From NCBI RefSeq assembly GCF_902168175.1, contig NZ_CABHOU010000095.1:248001-312000 (forward strand): a DNA stretch of 64,000 bases, in the 5' to 3' direction. This document shows, one piece after another, positions 49,147-58,631 of this stretch (the stretch's first letter is position 1; each line of letters opens with the position of its first letter). Both the position numbers and the translations under genes were made by a program. The DNA comes from an uncultured Chitinophaga sp. GTDB lineage: Bacteria > Bacteroidota > Bacteroidia > Chitinophagales > Chitinophagaceae. The notes beneath the pieces are model-generated. The model made no database searches. It saw only the letters and a program-made list of their open reading frames with translations, and was not told the DNA's origin.

Positions 49147-51408
49147 TTAAGATCAGTTATCATGAAACAATTATTACAGGTTAGTCTTCGCCAGCAGGCC
49201 ATCTATGTGCCCAATGCGGCCATCAAAACAAACCCACATACACTTACCCCTGTTACCGCCTGCCTGGTGGCCAACATCGCGAAGCTCGGCTTCGGCGTGT
49301 CGGAAGCCCTGTTGTATGCGCTTGAATATACCAGCACCGCATTTCATGAAGAACTGCTGGAGTTATTAAAAGAAGTTACCGGCACCAATAAAAACTGGAC
49401 GCCGTTGGTAAAAGGTTGGAATAACCCAACACACGAAACGTTGGGAGATCACCTCGTTACCTGGTTTGTGAACGCGTTCCGTACTTCGGATAAGGCGCCT
49501 GGTGTTGAATTGCCTTGCGGGCATTTAATTCCTGAAGGTACTTTTCCACTGGAGCGATATAACGGCTGCCCGTTTTGCGGAACACCGTTCATAGCCGGGG
49601 ATATAGAAAACTACGGACAAAACAGTAAGGTCAAAGTGCTGGAACTTTGGACGGATAAAGAGCTGGACTCCATGCTGAATGCCTTACTGGCTTCCCGTAC
49701 CGCTCTTGATGCGACACAGCGTGAAAACCTGCAGGTACTGTTGCAGTACCTGCCAGCGCCAACCGGAAGCATTGCAATGAAGGAAACGCTGATGCTGGTT
49801 ATCGATATGTATATCGCCGAAGGAAGCGACGATAAGGCGCAGGCGTTATTTAATTCTCCTGCAGATATCATGCGTTACCTGTGGTATAAGCATACCGGTA
49901 ATCTGCAGTTGGTGCAACCCAAAGTGATAGTGGAGCGTACCGCAAAAAACAACGGTCATTTACATAAGCCATTGGATAAAAGAAAGGTTGCTGCACAGGA
50001 GGCTAAGGAAAAGCTGAAACTGAAATACAATCGTACCGAATGCCTGCGTGTAGCCAAATGGTTGAACGGCCTGGATATGGATACTGAAAAGATGTGTGAG
50101 ATCATGCACCCTAAAAGGGCGATGTGGACACGCTTCATCCGTGCCCTGCGTTTAATTGAATACGGTAAACGTAAAGATTTCGAACGACTTGGTGCTTTGA
50201 TGGAGATGTTCTGTAAAGAAAAGTACGACGTGTGGCAGGGATGGGTAAACCATTTCAGGGTAGGATTGGATGCGGATAACGCGTTCGAGCTGTTGAAACA
50301 GCGCCCGGGTATGTTTGCGCGTTCCCTGTTTTCTAACATGTTGTGGTTTGGCGAAGGTGCTGCGGTGCCTGCCTTTGCGGAAGTAGCCGGTAAAGTGCCT
50401 GCGCGCCTGCTCATAACACTGGCCATGTATGCAGATAACTACTTCGATAAAGATGTACAACGTACCGTGAAGCCTTTGGGAGGTGTAAGTAAAGCAATAC
50501 CAGGCAACCAACTGTTATCTATTTACACGGACGAGCAACTGACCGCCATGAAAACGGCCGTAACCGAAATGTGTATGAAGGAAATGGGCCGCCGTTTTGC
50601 ATCCGCTACTAATGAAGCGCGTACCATTTTTATAGATCCGCTGCTGTTCAAAATGCCATTGGCTATCGGTGACCGTGCCGAAACGGTGCAGGATTTACCG
50701 TCTGCCCTGATGGGAGCGCGTTTCCCTGTGGAGGGTGATGCTGTTCGGTTGTTTATGCAATGGGGTACAGGGTTGCCCGCACAGCACCTGGATATGGACC
50801 TGAGCGCCGTTATCGTATATGCAGATAAAAAAGACGTATGCTCTTATTCTAACCTGGTAACCACAGGGTGTAAGCATAGCGGCGATATTCGTCAGGTCCC
50901 GGATAAGATAGGTACGGCGGAGTACATAGAGTTGGAACTGAACACGCTGGTAAAAGCAGATGCGCGATACGTCGTGTTTACCTGCAATGCTTTCAGCAAT
51001 GGTGCCATCACGCCTCAGCTCGCAGTAGGATGGATGAACAGCAAGTACCCGATGAAGATATCTGCAACTACAGGTGTGGCGTACGATCCGGCTTGTGTAC
51101 AGCACCAGGTACGTATAACGGGCGGACTTACGAAAGGATTGGTATTCGGCGTACTGGACGTGAAACAGCGCGAAGTGATTTGGCTGGAGATGCCTTTCAG
51201 CGGACAATTGGGAGGAGATTTCAATATGAAGGCAGTGAATGGAATGTTAGCCCGGCTGGATGGAAAGATGAGTATTGGTGCATTGTTATCGGTGAAAGCC
51301 GAGGCGCAGCAACTCGTAGTTGTTAACGACGAAGCTGCGGCTGATGAAGTGTACAACCAGGTGTGGGCCCGCGACGCAGCTGCCGTTACTCAACTGTTGA
51401 TCGACTAA
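49129..51408 (+). CDS. Large protein with N-terminal zinc finger and C-terminal TerD-like domain
   Basis: 759-aa protein of uncertain function. An N-terminal helical region is followed by a zinc-binding motif with C130, H132, C147 and C150 (PCGHLIPEG ... CPFCGTPF), a long helical middle (about 300-540), and a C-terminal domain resembling TerD: DMDLSAVIVY at 553-562, HSGD at 583-586 and a YVVFTCNAF strand. TerD domains bind calcium and occur in stress and phage-resistance operons. ATG 49129 has AGGA eight bases upstream; ATG 49162 (MKQLLQVSL) is an alternative, and the open frame continues upstream into the tRNA-like RNA. It probably shares a transcript with that RNA. Confidence 0.7.
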   Translation: MQLPQFLRSVIMKQLLQVSLRQQAIYVPNAAIKTNPHTLTPVTACLVANIAKLGFGVSEALLYALEYTSTAFHEELLELLKEVTGTNKNWTPLVKGWNNPTHETLGDHLVTWFVNAFRTSDKAPGVELPCGHLIPEGTFPLERYNGCPFCGTPFIAGDIENYGQNSKVKVLELWTDKELDSMLNALLASRTALDATQRENLQVLLQYLPAPTGSIAMKETLMLVIDMYIAEGSDDKAQALFNSPADIMRYLWYKHTGNLQLVQPKVIVERTAKNNGHLHKPLDKRKVAAQEAKEKLKLKYNRTECLRVAKWLNGLDMDTEKMCEIMHPKRAMWTRFIRALRLIEYGKRKDFERLGALMEMFCKEKYDVWQGWVNHFRVGLDADNAFELLKQRPGMFARSLFSNMLWFGEGAAVPAFAEVAGKVPARLLITLAMYADNYFDKDVQRTVKPLGGVSKAIPGNQLLSIYTDEQLTAMKTAVTEMCMKEMGRRFASATNEARTIFIDPLLFKMPLAIGDRAETVQDLPSALMGARFPVEGDAVRLFMQWGTGLPAQHLDMDLSAVIVYADKKDVCSYSNLVTTGCKHSGDIRQVPDKIGTAEYIELELNTLVKADARYVVFTCNAFSNGAITPQLAVGWMNSKYPMKISATTGVAYDPACVQHQVRITGGLTKGLVFGVLDVKQREVIWLEMPFSGQLGGDFNMKAVNGMLARLDGKMSIGALLSVKAEAQQLVVVNDEAAADEVYNQVWARDAAAVTQLLID

Positions 51409-51716
51409 GGTTAATGGCGCGTCTGTACCAGCTTCATCACCTGCTTTGCCTTTACAAACACAATGGGGTCGGCTCAAATAAAAATAGCCTCTGAGAATTG
51501 CTTAACCAGGCACCCGACTCCGTCAGGGATACGAAAAAAAGGGGGCTGTATCGGACTTACGATACAGCCTCCCTTTTGCGTTTGCCTCAAATGTCGTTGG
51601 GTACAGTCCTTTTTCCGATAACTATTACAATTGGCAATTATATCGATTTAATAATAAGTTAAGGGCGACGTAAGTGATGTAAGGAAATAGGGCAGCCACC
51701 ACCGCAGCCGTGGTTG
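51409..51716. other. Intergenic region after the TerD-like gene
   Basis: 308 bp between convergent genes. It contains a strong terminator at 51536-51577. The remainder shows no ORF or RNA that can be supported. Confidence 0.45.
51536..51577. terminator. Rho-independent terminator, bidirectional
   Basis: A long stem of about 14 bp (51540-51553 with 51560-51573, one G-T pair) and a 6-nt loop, with an A run before and a T run after. Confidence 0.88.
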
Positions 51717-52661
51717 TTATGCTATCGTTACTACAATCTTCCCTTTCGTTCTTCCCGTTTCTACCTGTAAATGCGCCTGCGCAATTTCACTAAAATCAAA
51801 TGTTTGCGACACTGTTGATTTCAGGATGCCCTTTTCCAGCCAGTCCGCAATCGCACGCATGTCTTTCCCACTGCTGTACACCATGGTATGGTAGCCTTTA
51901 ACATTTTTAGCTGCTGCTTTCCCGGTCACTTCTTCCGAAAGGCCTGTAGGTATAGAGTTAATGGCGCCACCGGGTTTAATTACTTCCAGAGAACGATCAA
52001 TCGATTCGCCGCCAAGCGTATCTAAAACAAAGTCGAGGTTGGATAATATTTGGGTAAAATCCTGTGTATGATAATCAATGTTCGCATCGGCGCCCAGCGA
52101 AAGTACAAAGTTGGTATTAGCTGCAGATGCAGTGCCTGTAACATGTGCCCCCAGGTGTTTGGCAATTTGCACTGCATAGTGTCCAACACCGCCTGCCGCT
52201 GCGTGTATCAGTACTTTGTTGCCGGGTTTAATGTCTGCATGTTCAATGAGTGCCTGGTAGGCCGTTAGGGCTGCAAGGGTAGCTGCCGCCGCTTCCTCGT
52301 GCGAAATGTTAGCTGGTTTTTTGGCGAGATGTGATGCCGGTGCCGCTACATATTCTGCATAGGCTTGCCCATGTCCGGGAAAGTTGATCATACCAAACAC
52401 CTCGTCCCCTTCTTTAAAATCTTTAACCGAACTACCCACCGTATTCACTACCCCCGATACATCCCAGCCGATAATAAGCGGGTCGAGGGTTTTAAGTTTG
52501 CCGTAAACGCCTTTGCCTTTTCGTGTTTTTACATCCACAGGGTTGATGCTGATCGCCTTTACCTGTATCAGTACTTCATCATCTTTAATAACGGGTAATG
52601 GTAAACTGGCATACTCCAGGTTCTCTACTCCGCCAATACTTGTTAATTTTATCGCTTTCAT
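51717..52661 (-). CDS. NADP-dependent quinone oxidoreductase-like protein (zeta-crystallin type MDR)
   Basis: 314-aa medium-chain reductase of the zinc-free quinone oxidoreductase group. It has the N-terminal GroES-like fold (VKAISINPVDVKTRKG), the NADPH-binding loop HAAAGGVGHYAVQIAKHLGA and VLDTLGGESIDRSLEV. Zinc-binding cysteines are absent. The likely role is reduction of quinones or alkenals in a general stress response. It stands alone; the next gene upstream is divergent. Confidence 0.9.
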   Translation of the reverse strand: MKAIKLTSIGGVENLEYASLPLPVIKDDEVLIQVKAISINPVDVKTRKGKGVYGKLKTLDPLIIGWDVSGVVNTVGSSVKDFKEGDEVFGMINFPGHGQAYAEYVAAPASHLAKKPANISHEEAAAATLAALTAYQALIEHADIKPGNKVLIHAAAGGVGHYAVQIAKHLGAHVTGTASAANTNFVLSLGADANIDYHTQDFTQILSNLDFVLDTLGGESIDRSLEVIKPGGAINSIPTGLSEEVTGKAAAKNVKGYHTMVYSSGKDMRAIADWLEKGILKSTVSQTFDFSEIAQAHLQVETGRTKGKIVVTIA

Positions 52662-52850
52662 ATTAAAGCCGTTTTGTTTGATAACACAAAGTTGTACAGA
52701 AATAATTTATTTTACCTGTACATGTTTGCGTTATTTCGGTATTATACCGCCATTGGCTTATTTTATATCATTACCTGTTTAAAACTTTCTCGCACCATTT
52801 TTGACATCCATAATACCTATTTTTGTAAAAACCGATTTAAATAGATCATC

Positions 52851-53132
52851 ATGGCTAACTTACCAAAGTTTATGATTGCGGACGATCCGATCAACGATCC
52901 GGATAACGAGTATATTTTCCACACAGAGGTGCCTCGTTTTTTCGCGAAACGTGTAGAGGAAGATGAAGATACCGCCTACATCGACATCGTATCGGAAATC
53001 GATAACGTAGAAGAATTTTTTAAGGGCAACCCCGAAGGAAAGGAAGAACTGATCGAACAGCTGGAAGAATGGTACTACAAGTACATGGACTGGCTGGAAG
53101 AAGATGAGGATGATGAGGAGGAAGATGATTAA
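52851..53132 (+). CDS. Small acidic protein of unknown function
   Basis: 93-aa protein with a strongly acidic tail (WLEEDEDDEEEDD) and a conserved-looking front (ANLPKFMIADDPINDPDNEYIFHTEVPRFF split here for length). No signal peptide, membrane segment or metal site is visible. Proteins of this kind are common in Bacteroidota without assigned function. A TATTTTTG box at 52818-52825 fits a -7 element, though no well-spaced -33 element was found. A bidirectional terminator follows. Confidence 0.75.
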   Translation: MANLPKFMIADDPINDPDNEYIFHTEVPRFFAKRVEEDEDTAYIDIVSEIDNVEEFFKGNPEGKEELIEQLEEWYYKYMDWLEEDEDDEEEDD

Positions 53133-53151
53133 TCCCGCATCTTATTAAGTA

Positions 53152-53195
53152 AAAAGCGATGCCTGTTTTATATACATATAACAGCCATCGCTTTT
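53152..53195. terminator. Bidirectional terminator between the acidic-protein gene and the cupin gene
   Basis: A long stem from about 53152 to 53195 (AAAAGCGATG with CATCGCTTTT, inner arm CTGTT/AACAG) with A and T runs at the two ends. Confidence 0.85.
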
Positions 53196-53198
53196 CCT

Positions 53199-53537
53199 TT
53201 ACAAGTTAACCCGGTCGCCGTGCGACTTCGGTGACGATACCACCAAAAAGTGAAGATCGGTATCGCTGTTATTAAATATCCGGTGTTTAGCACCCGGTTC
53301 CACCGCCAGGCTTTGTCCTGCAGTAAACACATATTTTACCCCGTTCACCTCCATTTCCGCGGCTCCCGATAGCACATAAAATAACTGCCTGCTTTTTTCG
53401 TGCATATGTAACTGCTCTGATGTGCCCGCCGGCATCCGTTCCTGTATTACACTTAAATCGTTGTGCTTCAACAGGTGCCATCCATCGCAATCGCTTCCCC
53501 AGGTATAATGTTCGGCATTTTCTGTACTCTTTATCAT
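53199..53537 (-). CDS. Single-domain cupin protein
   Basis: 112-aa cupin. The barrel motifs are MPAGTSEQLHMHEKSRQLFYVLSG (two His and Glu for the metal) and FTAGQSLAVEPGAKHRIFN (the third His). Such small cupins can be epimerases, dioxygenases or storage/sensor proteins; the substrate is unknown. It is divergent from the secreted 530-aa protein gene. Confidence 0.85.
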   Translation of the reverse strand: MIKSTENAEHYTWGSDCDGWHLLKHNDLSVIQERMPAGTSEQLHMHEKSRQLFYVLSGAAEMEVNGVKYVFTAGQSLAVEPGAKHRIFNNSDTDLHFLVVSSPKSHGDRVNL

Positions 53538-53630
53538 AATAATAAAGCTACAATTTGAGTGTGAATAAAGGATGAATAAATATTTATTACTATATATTGT
53601 AAAATTCTATATATTTGGAGTCTAATACCT

Positions 53631-55223
53631 ATGAAAACCGTGAAAAGAACCCTGATCGTTTGCATGCTGCTTTGCGTGCGGTTTACCACGTTTGCACAGT
53701 TCACAACCATTGCAGAAGGCGCCGACTTTAAGGAGCCGGAGCAGGGATTTGCCCGTATCCTCCAGTTCAGGAACGGCCATACCATGTACCTGCAGTTTTC
53801 TATGGAGGGTGGTATTGATATTCAATTATATGATGCGGGTCACAAACTTCTGTTACAGCAGGCGGTAACGGCTTCGTACGGCAAACTCGAACGTGGCAGC
53901 ATTGATGCGGTTTTCGAAACGGATGGTAACGCCACATTACTGGTCAGTGAACTGGAGGAAAAGGCACCTGTGTTACATCGCCTGGTAATTAATGGCACCT
54001 CCGCCAAACTGGAACGCGACGAAAAGCTGCTGTCGCTTACTAAACTCAACCCCACACAACTCCGTAATAGTTTAATGACTAATACCGGCCGGCTCGACTT
54101 CTTCATCAAAAACGATCCGCTTACAGGCGATTACGCCATCGTAAAAATAGATCCTAATGCACCCGAAAAGGCGCAGCAAATGGAAGTAATGTACTTCAGT
54201 GCTGCCCACCAGGAATTGAGCCGTGCTTTCTTTAATACTGCCGGCGGTCCGTACCGCGACTTCGGTTATTGGGACATGGCCGTAAATGGTAGCGAGAAGG
54301 TAGTTCTGCTGGGTCGTGCTTCGCAGGAAGGGCAGGAAAACCGGGAGCTGGTAATGGCTACTTTACAAAAAGGTAATCCTCCGCTGGTGGTTCGCCCGCT
54401 TAAATTTCCGGTGAACCTGGAAGCCGAAGGCGTCATTATGAAATACAACCCTGTTACCGCTCAATATATTATTGTGGCAGCCGGTGCGCGTAAAAAGGAA
54501 CGCTTTACTTACCTGGGAATGGCAGGGGCAAACACGCAGGCTACAGATAGCGCGCGCATGGTATTCCCCGAAAAAGCGAGCGAAAAAAGTGTAGAGGTGT
54601 TCGGTAAAAAACGTGTGTACGAAGGCGTACCACAGGATCTTTTTATTAATAAAGACGGATCTTTCTCCATTGTTTGGGAAGAGTTGGAAGACATGAGTAT
54701 CCAGCGTCAGAATGGAATGATGAAAGCCAATACGAATGCCGGAAATATAGCTGTAGTGATGTTCGACAAAGCTGGAAGCGAAACCGGTAACTACTTCATT
54801 CCTAAAAAACACTATCTGCCGGGAGTAAGAATGCGTGAATTTCACCATGCGAGCCGCGAAAGCGCCGCACAGATGATTACTTCTGCAGACACTTATAAAA
54901 CCTTTGCTTACATCGATGGTGGCAGCAAACAATATATCCTGTTAAATGATTCGCATGAAAATACGGAGAAGGTAAAAACAGGAAAGCTCAGTGTGATAAG
55001 CGATATACAGCAATGTGACGCGTTTTATTATCCACTGGCCGGCGAAGTAATGCCTGCCCGTAATGTTGTGCTGGACGCGCCTGGAAAGAATAATGTGTAT
55101 GTAAACAACGTGGCGATGTTTTCAATTTCTGCCTATGATGCAGATCGCAACATTTATGTAACAGTTAAAATAGATGACAGCAATCGTCGCGTTGCACGCC
55201 TCGTTTGGATGACGCCCCAGTAA
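53631..55223 (+). CDS. Secreted protein of unknown function, 530 aa
   Basis: A signal peptide (RTLIVCMLLCVRFTTFAQF) precedes a long region with repeated beta-strand-like segments (RNGHTMYLQFSMEGGIDIQLYD split here for length; VMYFSAAHQELSRAF; YVTVKIDDSN). The pattern is compatible with a beta-propeller or similar all-beta fold. No catalytic motif was recognised. A TATATTTG box at 53610-53617 may be the -7 element of its promoter. It may be conserved in Chitinophagaceae, but the family was not recognised by eye. Confidence 0.7.
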   Translation: MKTVKRTLIVCMLLCVRFTTFAQFTTIAEGADFKEPEQGFARILQFRNGHTMYLQFSMEGGIDIQLYDAGHKLLLQQAVTASYGKLERGSIDAVFETDGNATLLVSELEEKAPVLHRLVINGTSAKLERDEKLLSLTKLNPTQLRNSLMTNTGRLDFFIKNDPLTGDYAIVKIDPNAPEKAQQMEVMYFSAAHQELSRAFFNTAGGPYRDFGYWDMAVNGSEKVVLLGRASQEGQENRELVMATLQKGNPPLVVRPLKFPVNLEAEGVIMKYNPVTAQYIIVAAGARKKERFTYLGMAGANTQATDSARMVFPEKASEKSVEVFGKKRVYEGVPQDLFINKDGSFSIVWEELEDMSIQRQNGMMKANTNAGNIAVVMFDKAGSETGNYFIPKKHYLPGVRMREFHHASRESAAQMITSADTYKTFAYIDGGSKQYILLNDSHENTEKVKTGKLSVISDIQQCDAFYYPLAGEVMPARNVVLDAPGKNNVYVNNVAMFSISAYDADRNIYVTVKIDDSNRRVARLVWMTPQ

Positions 55224-55253
55224 GAGATTTATAATGGTTGATAAAGTATGCAC

Positions 55254-55285
55254 GGGCCTGGTTTAAACCGGGCCTTACTTTTTTT
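55254..55285 (+). terminator. Rho-independent terminator after the 530-aa protein gene
   Basis: A palindromic stem of about 10 bp around GTTTAAAC (55254-55274) followed by a T-rich run. Confidence 0.7.
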
Positions 55286-55421
55286 AACTTACCAGCCCCT
55301 TCCATGAATCCAACTACATTAAGTATTGATTATCATCAATCCCACGGCTTTTATACTTATTTAAGTAGCGTGCCGTTAACGCAGATTGACCTAAACTTGC
55401 ACTCGTACACCACCAAATCGT

Positions 55422-56849
55422 ATGAAGCAGCCCTTTTTAATTACAACATTATTGTTGCTCTTTTCCATTTGCGCTCATGCGCAGTTCTCCGACTCCCTGC
55501 AAATCAGGGTTGGTACTAATGGTACTGTTGCTACAAAAGACTATCAGCCACTATGGATGGGCGCCAAACGTTTTGGTACTATTACCGACCAGAAGGCCGA
55601 TGCGTCCACTTTTATTCGTTTAACGAATAAGCACGAGTTACAGCACGACTTTTATATCAATTATGGCGTTAGCCTTTATAATAATAATCACTTTCGCGAT
55701 GTGTTGCTGGAAGAGGGATACGTGAAAGCGGGATGGCGTAAGTTGGAATTTCGTGCGGGCAGGTACGAGGAAATAATTGGAGAGATGGATAAAGACTTGT
55801 CCAGCGGCTCGCTGGGTGTGAGCGGAAATGCCTTGCCTATACCCAAGTTAAGCCTGGCTATAGCCGACTACATTGAGGTGCCTTACACGAAAGGTTTTGT
55901 TCAGTTTAAAGGCCAGTTCAGCCATGGCTGGATGGGGCGCGATCAGTACATTAGAAGTGCTTACCTGCACGAGAAAAACTTGTATGTACGTTTGGGAAAG
56001 AAGCGCCTGAAGTTCTGGGGCGGTTTACAACATTACGCTGTTTGGGGTGGTAATCGGCCCGATTTGCCAAAGATCAGGAGCAGTTTTGGCGATTACCTCA
56101 ACGTAGTGGTTATTAAGCAGGGCGACGATGGAACGGTGAATAGCGATAGTATTCTGCCAAACCGCCCTGGCGATCATCGCGGAGTGCTGGAAGGTGGTAT
56201 AGATTGGGAAGATGAACGCATGCTGGTGCGACTCTATAACCAGGTGCCTTTTGAAACCGGCCAGGGTATCGACATCCGCAATATCGATCGACTGATAGGT
56301 TTGATGTACGTCAATAAGAATGAAGGAAGTTTTTTGAAAAAGCTCACCGCCGAATTTATCTACACTAAACAGATGAACGACTTTTATCCGCTGAATGTGC
56401 GGGAGAGCTATTATAATAATGGTATATACCTCACCGGTTGGGAGTATCAAAGCCGGATTATTGGTACGCCGCTGTTTATTAACCGCACGAGAGGCAGTCA
56501 CTACTTCGACAATATAAAACCGTTTAACTGGAACGATCACAAAGACGATATTAACGGCGTGGGGTGGAACATCATTAATAACAGGGTGATGGGTTTCCAC
56601 CTGGCGGGTGGTTATAGCTTTGGTGAAAGTGTTGCTGCAAAAACAATGTTTACGTATACGAAGAACTATGGAACGTATAATGGTCCGCTGCCATCAATGA
56701 GTCAGTTCTACACCTTACAGGAGGTGACGTATAAAATGCCGGTGCCGGGCCTGTCGCTTAATGCGGCAGCAGCCTTCGACTTTGGGGACATTACAGATAA
56801 CGTGGGATTTATGTTGGGGGTGCAGTGGTTAATTAATGCCGGGCGTTAA
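55422..56849 (+). CDS. Capsule assembly Wzi-family outer-membrane protein
   Basis: 475-aa protein with a signal peptide (LLLLFSICAHAQF) and an outer-membrane beta-barrel that ends with an aromatic-rich segment. Central stretches (VRLGKKRLKFWGGLQHYAVWGG, DYLNVVV) match the Wzi/capsule assembly family, which tethers or organises capsule at the cell surface. It stands upstream of an export/autokinase gene pair, fitting the start of a capsule locus. It overlaps the convergent response regulator gene by 17 bp. Confidence 0.85.
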   Translation: MKQPFLITTLLLLFSICAHAQFSDSLQIRVGTNGTVATKDYQPLWMGAKRFGTITDQKADASTFIRLTNKHELQHDFYINYGVSLYNNNHFRDVLLEEGYVKAGWRKLEFRAGRYEEIIGEMDKDLSSGSLGVSGNALPIPKLSLAIADYIEVPYTKGFVQFKGQFSHGWMGRDQYIRSAYLHEKNLYVRLGKKRLKFWGGLQHYAVWGGNRPDLPKIRSSFGDYLNVVVIKQGDDGTVNSDSILPNRPGDHRGVLEGGIDWEDERMLVRLYNQVPFETGQGIDIRNIDRLIGLMYVNKNEGSFLKKLTAEFIYTKQMNDFYPLNVRESYYNNGIYLTGWEYQSRIIGTPLFINRTRGSHYFDNIKPFNWNDHKDDINGVGWNIINNRVMGFHLAGGYSFGESVAAKTMFTYTKNYGTYNGPLPSMSQFYTLQEVTYKMPVPGLSLNAAAAFDFGDITDNVGFMLGVQWLINAGR

Positions 56850-57207
56850 GTACGCGTTTGATAGTGGCATGCAGATTCTTGAACATGAATGGTTTGGTAA
56901 CATAGCCGGCTGCGCCTTTGCTCATGGCCAGGCTTACATCATCCATTTCGTGATGGGCGCTGAGCATAATAACAGGGATGTCGCGCATTTCTTCATGCTC
57001 CGAAAACATTTCCAGCAACTCATAACCGTTTACTTCAGGCATGTAAATATCGCTTATCACAAGGTCGGGCCGCTGTTGCCGGGCAATGTTGGCGCCTTCT
57101 TCCCCGTTGTTGGCAGTGAGTACATCGTATTCGTGCAACTCCAGCAGGCTTTTCATGTTCTCGGAAATACCGAGGTTGTCTTCAATCAGTAAAATGGTGT
57201 GTGTCAT
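56833..57207 (-). CDS. Single-domain response regulator
   Basis: 124-aa stand-alone receiver domain: acidic pocket at residues 9-10 (LLIEDN), phospho-acceptor Asp53 (LVISDIYMPEVNG) and Lys in YVTKPFMFKN. It has no output domain, so it presumably passes signals by phosphotransfer or protein contact. It follows the PAS histidine kinase gene on the same strand with 17 bp between them. Confidence 0.92.
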   Translation of the reverse strand: MTHTILLIEDNLGISENMKSLLELHEYDVLTANNGEEGANIARQQRPDLVISDIYMPEVNGYELLEMFSEHEEMRDIPVIMLSAHHEMDDVSLAMSKGAAGYVTKPFMFKNLHATIKRVLNARH

Positions 57208-57224
57208 TTCGGTGGCCTTTAGTG

Positions 57225-58277
57225 TTAATGTCTGTATTTGAATCCAAGTGTAAAAGTGGTGCCTTTATCCTTTTCACTGTCTACGCTAATGGTACCGTTA
57301 TTACATTCAACGAACGTTTTAACAATTACCAGTCCCAGCCCGGTGCCTTCGATATTGTCGGCATTGCTGGCGCGGTAAAAAGAAGAAAAGAGGTTGGGTA
57401 AATCCTTTGCAGGAATACCAATACCTGTATCGCACACTTTTACAACCAGTTTCTTTTCCTGGTAGTTCAGTTTTATGGAGGGGTCTCCTTTTGTGGAAAA
57501 TTTAAAGGCGTTGCTGATGAGGTTAGTAAGAATCTTAGACAGCTGGTTTTTATCTACGTAAATATCTCTCGGGGTGCCGGTACTTTTCACCTGTAGGGTG
57601 CGACCGTCTTTTCGTTCCGAAAAATATTGTTCGCGTAAGTAATTTACAACTTCTTCCGCATTAACTTCACTTTTTATTACAGCATAGTTGTCGGACACGA
57701 TCTTGCTTAGCGTCAAAATCTCGTCCAGCATATTGGTCAGGTTAAAAAGTTCGGTGGAAATTTTAGTGATGTTATGCTGGTAAAAAGCATTCATCAGTTC
57801 ATCCATTTTGAGCTTAGTTTCCAGCAGGTCCACCGACGAAGAAATGGCTGTAAGCGGTGTACGAAACTCGTGAGAAGTCATCGAAATAAAGTTTGCCTTC
57901 ATTTCCTGCACCGCCTTTTCCTGCTTCAGCAGGTTCAGCTTTTCTTTAAGTGTCTGTTGTTTTTCTATCTCTCTTCCTATCGCCAACACCACTTCCTGAT
58001 CGTTGATTTTCAATGTGCTAAGTCTGAAATCCAGTTTGATTTTCCGTCCATTTCTGGCGCCGTTAATAATAATGGACTCGGTAAAAGAAAAGATCGTGCC
58101 ATCATACAGCGTTTGTAACGACTGGCCGGCAAGTTTTTCTGTTTCATCATTCCCAAACACCATTCGTGCAGGCTTGTTGGCCTTCAAAATAATCTGTGCC
58201 TGAGGGTCGATTAGCAGTACGGGTTCTTTGATGCCGTTAAGGAGGGCATTCACCTTGATATGGTTATCTGACTTCAT
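57225..58277 (-). CDS. PAS-containing soluble histidine kinase
   Basis: 350-aa kinase with a PAS domain (about residues 10-115), HisKA with His136 (ISMTSHEFRTPLTAIS) and a HATPase domain (VCDTGIGIPAKDLPNLF, GTGLGLVIVKTFVECNNG). No membrane segment or signal peptide is visible, so it senses a cytoplasmic signal. It pairs with the single-domain regulator downstream. Located at the edge of the capsule locus, it may control it; this is inference. Confidence 0.9.
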   Translation of the reverse strand: MKSDNHIKVNALLNGIKEPVLLIDPQAQIILKANKPARMVFGNDETEKLAGQSLQTLYDGTIFSFTESIIINGARNGRKIKLDFRLSTLKINDQEVVLAIGREIEKQQTLKEKLNLLKQEKAVQEMKANFISMTSHEFRTPLTAISSSVDLLETKLKMDELMNAFYQHNITKISTELFNLTNMLDEILTLSKIVSDNYAVIKSEVNAEEVVNYLREQYFSERKDGRTLQVKSTGTPRDIYVDKNQLSKILTNLISNAFKFSTKGDPSIKLNYQEKKLVVKVCDTGIGIPAKDLPNLFSSFYRASNADNIEGTGLGLVIVKTFVECNNGTISVDSEKDKGTTFTLGFKYRH

Positions 58278-58631
58278 TCTCGAAAAAGGTTTTCAAACAG
58301 GGATACTTAAGACATGGTTCCGGATAGTTGTGCCCTGAAACTCGCAGTGCATGGTTTTTCTTTCGTGAAGTTAAACATTGCATCCGGGAAATTAAAACAG
58401 AATTGTTGGGGTATTTATTGCACGGACGAAACATATAATATTTTATATTATTCATTTTTTGATTTGATAATAGGTTGATAAAAAGACCAGTCATGTTAAC
58501 TATATATTAATTGTTCATCAACGATTGGAGTTATAAAGTATATAGACCGCAAAAATTGGACTTATTTTTGTTGAAGGACTAAATCAGTAAACCATTTTTT
58601 TAGAGAAAACTCAATTGGTGTTAACCGTTAT
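58278..58631. other. Divergent intergenic region between the PAS kinase and the LuxR-type regulator
   Basis: 354 bp, AT-rich. A TATTTTTG box at 58563-58570 lies 62 bp before the regulator start and may be a -7 element, without a well-spaced -33 element. ORFs here are shadows. Nothing else recognised. Confidence 0.4.
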
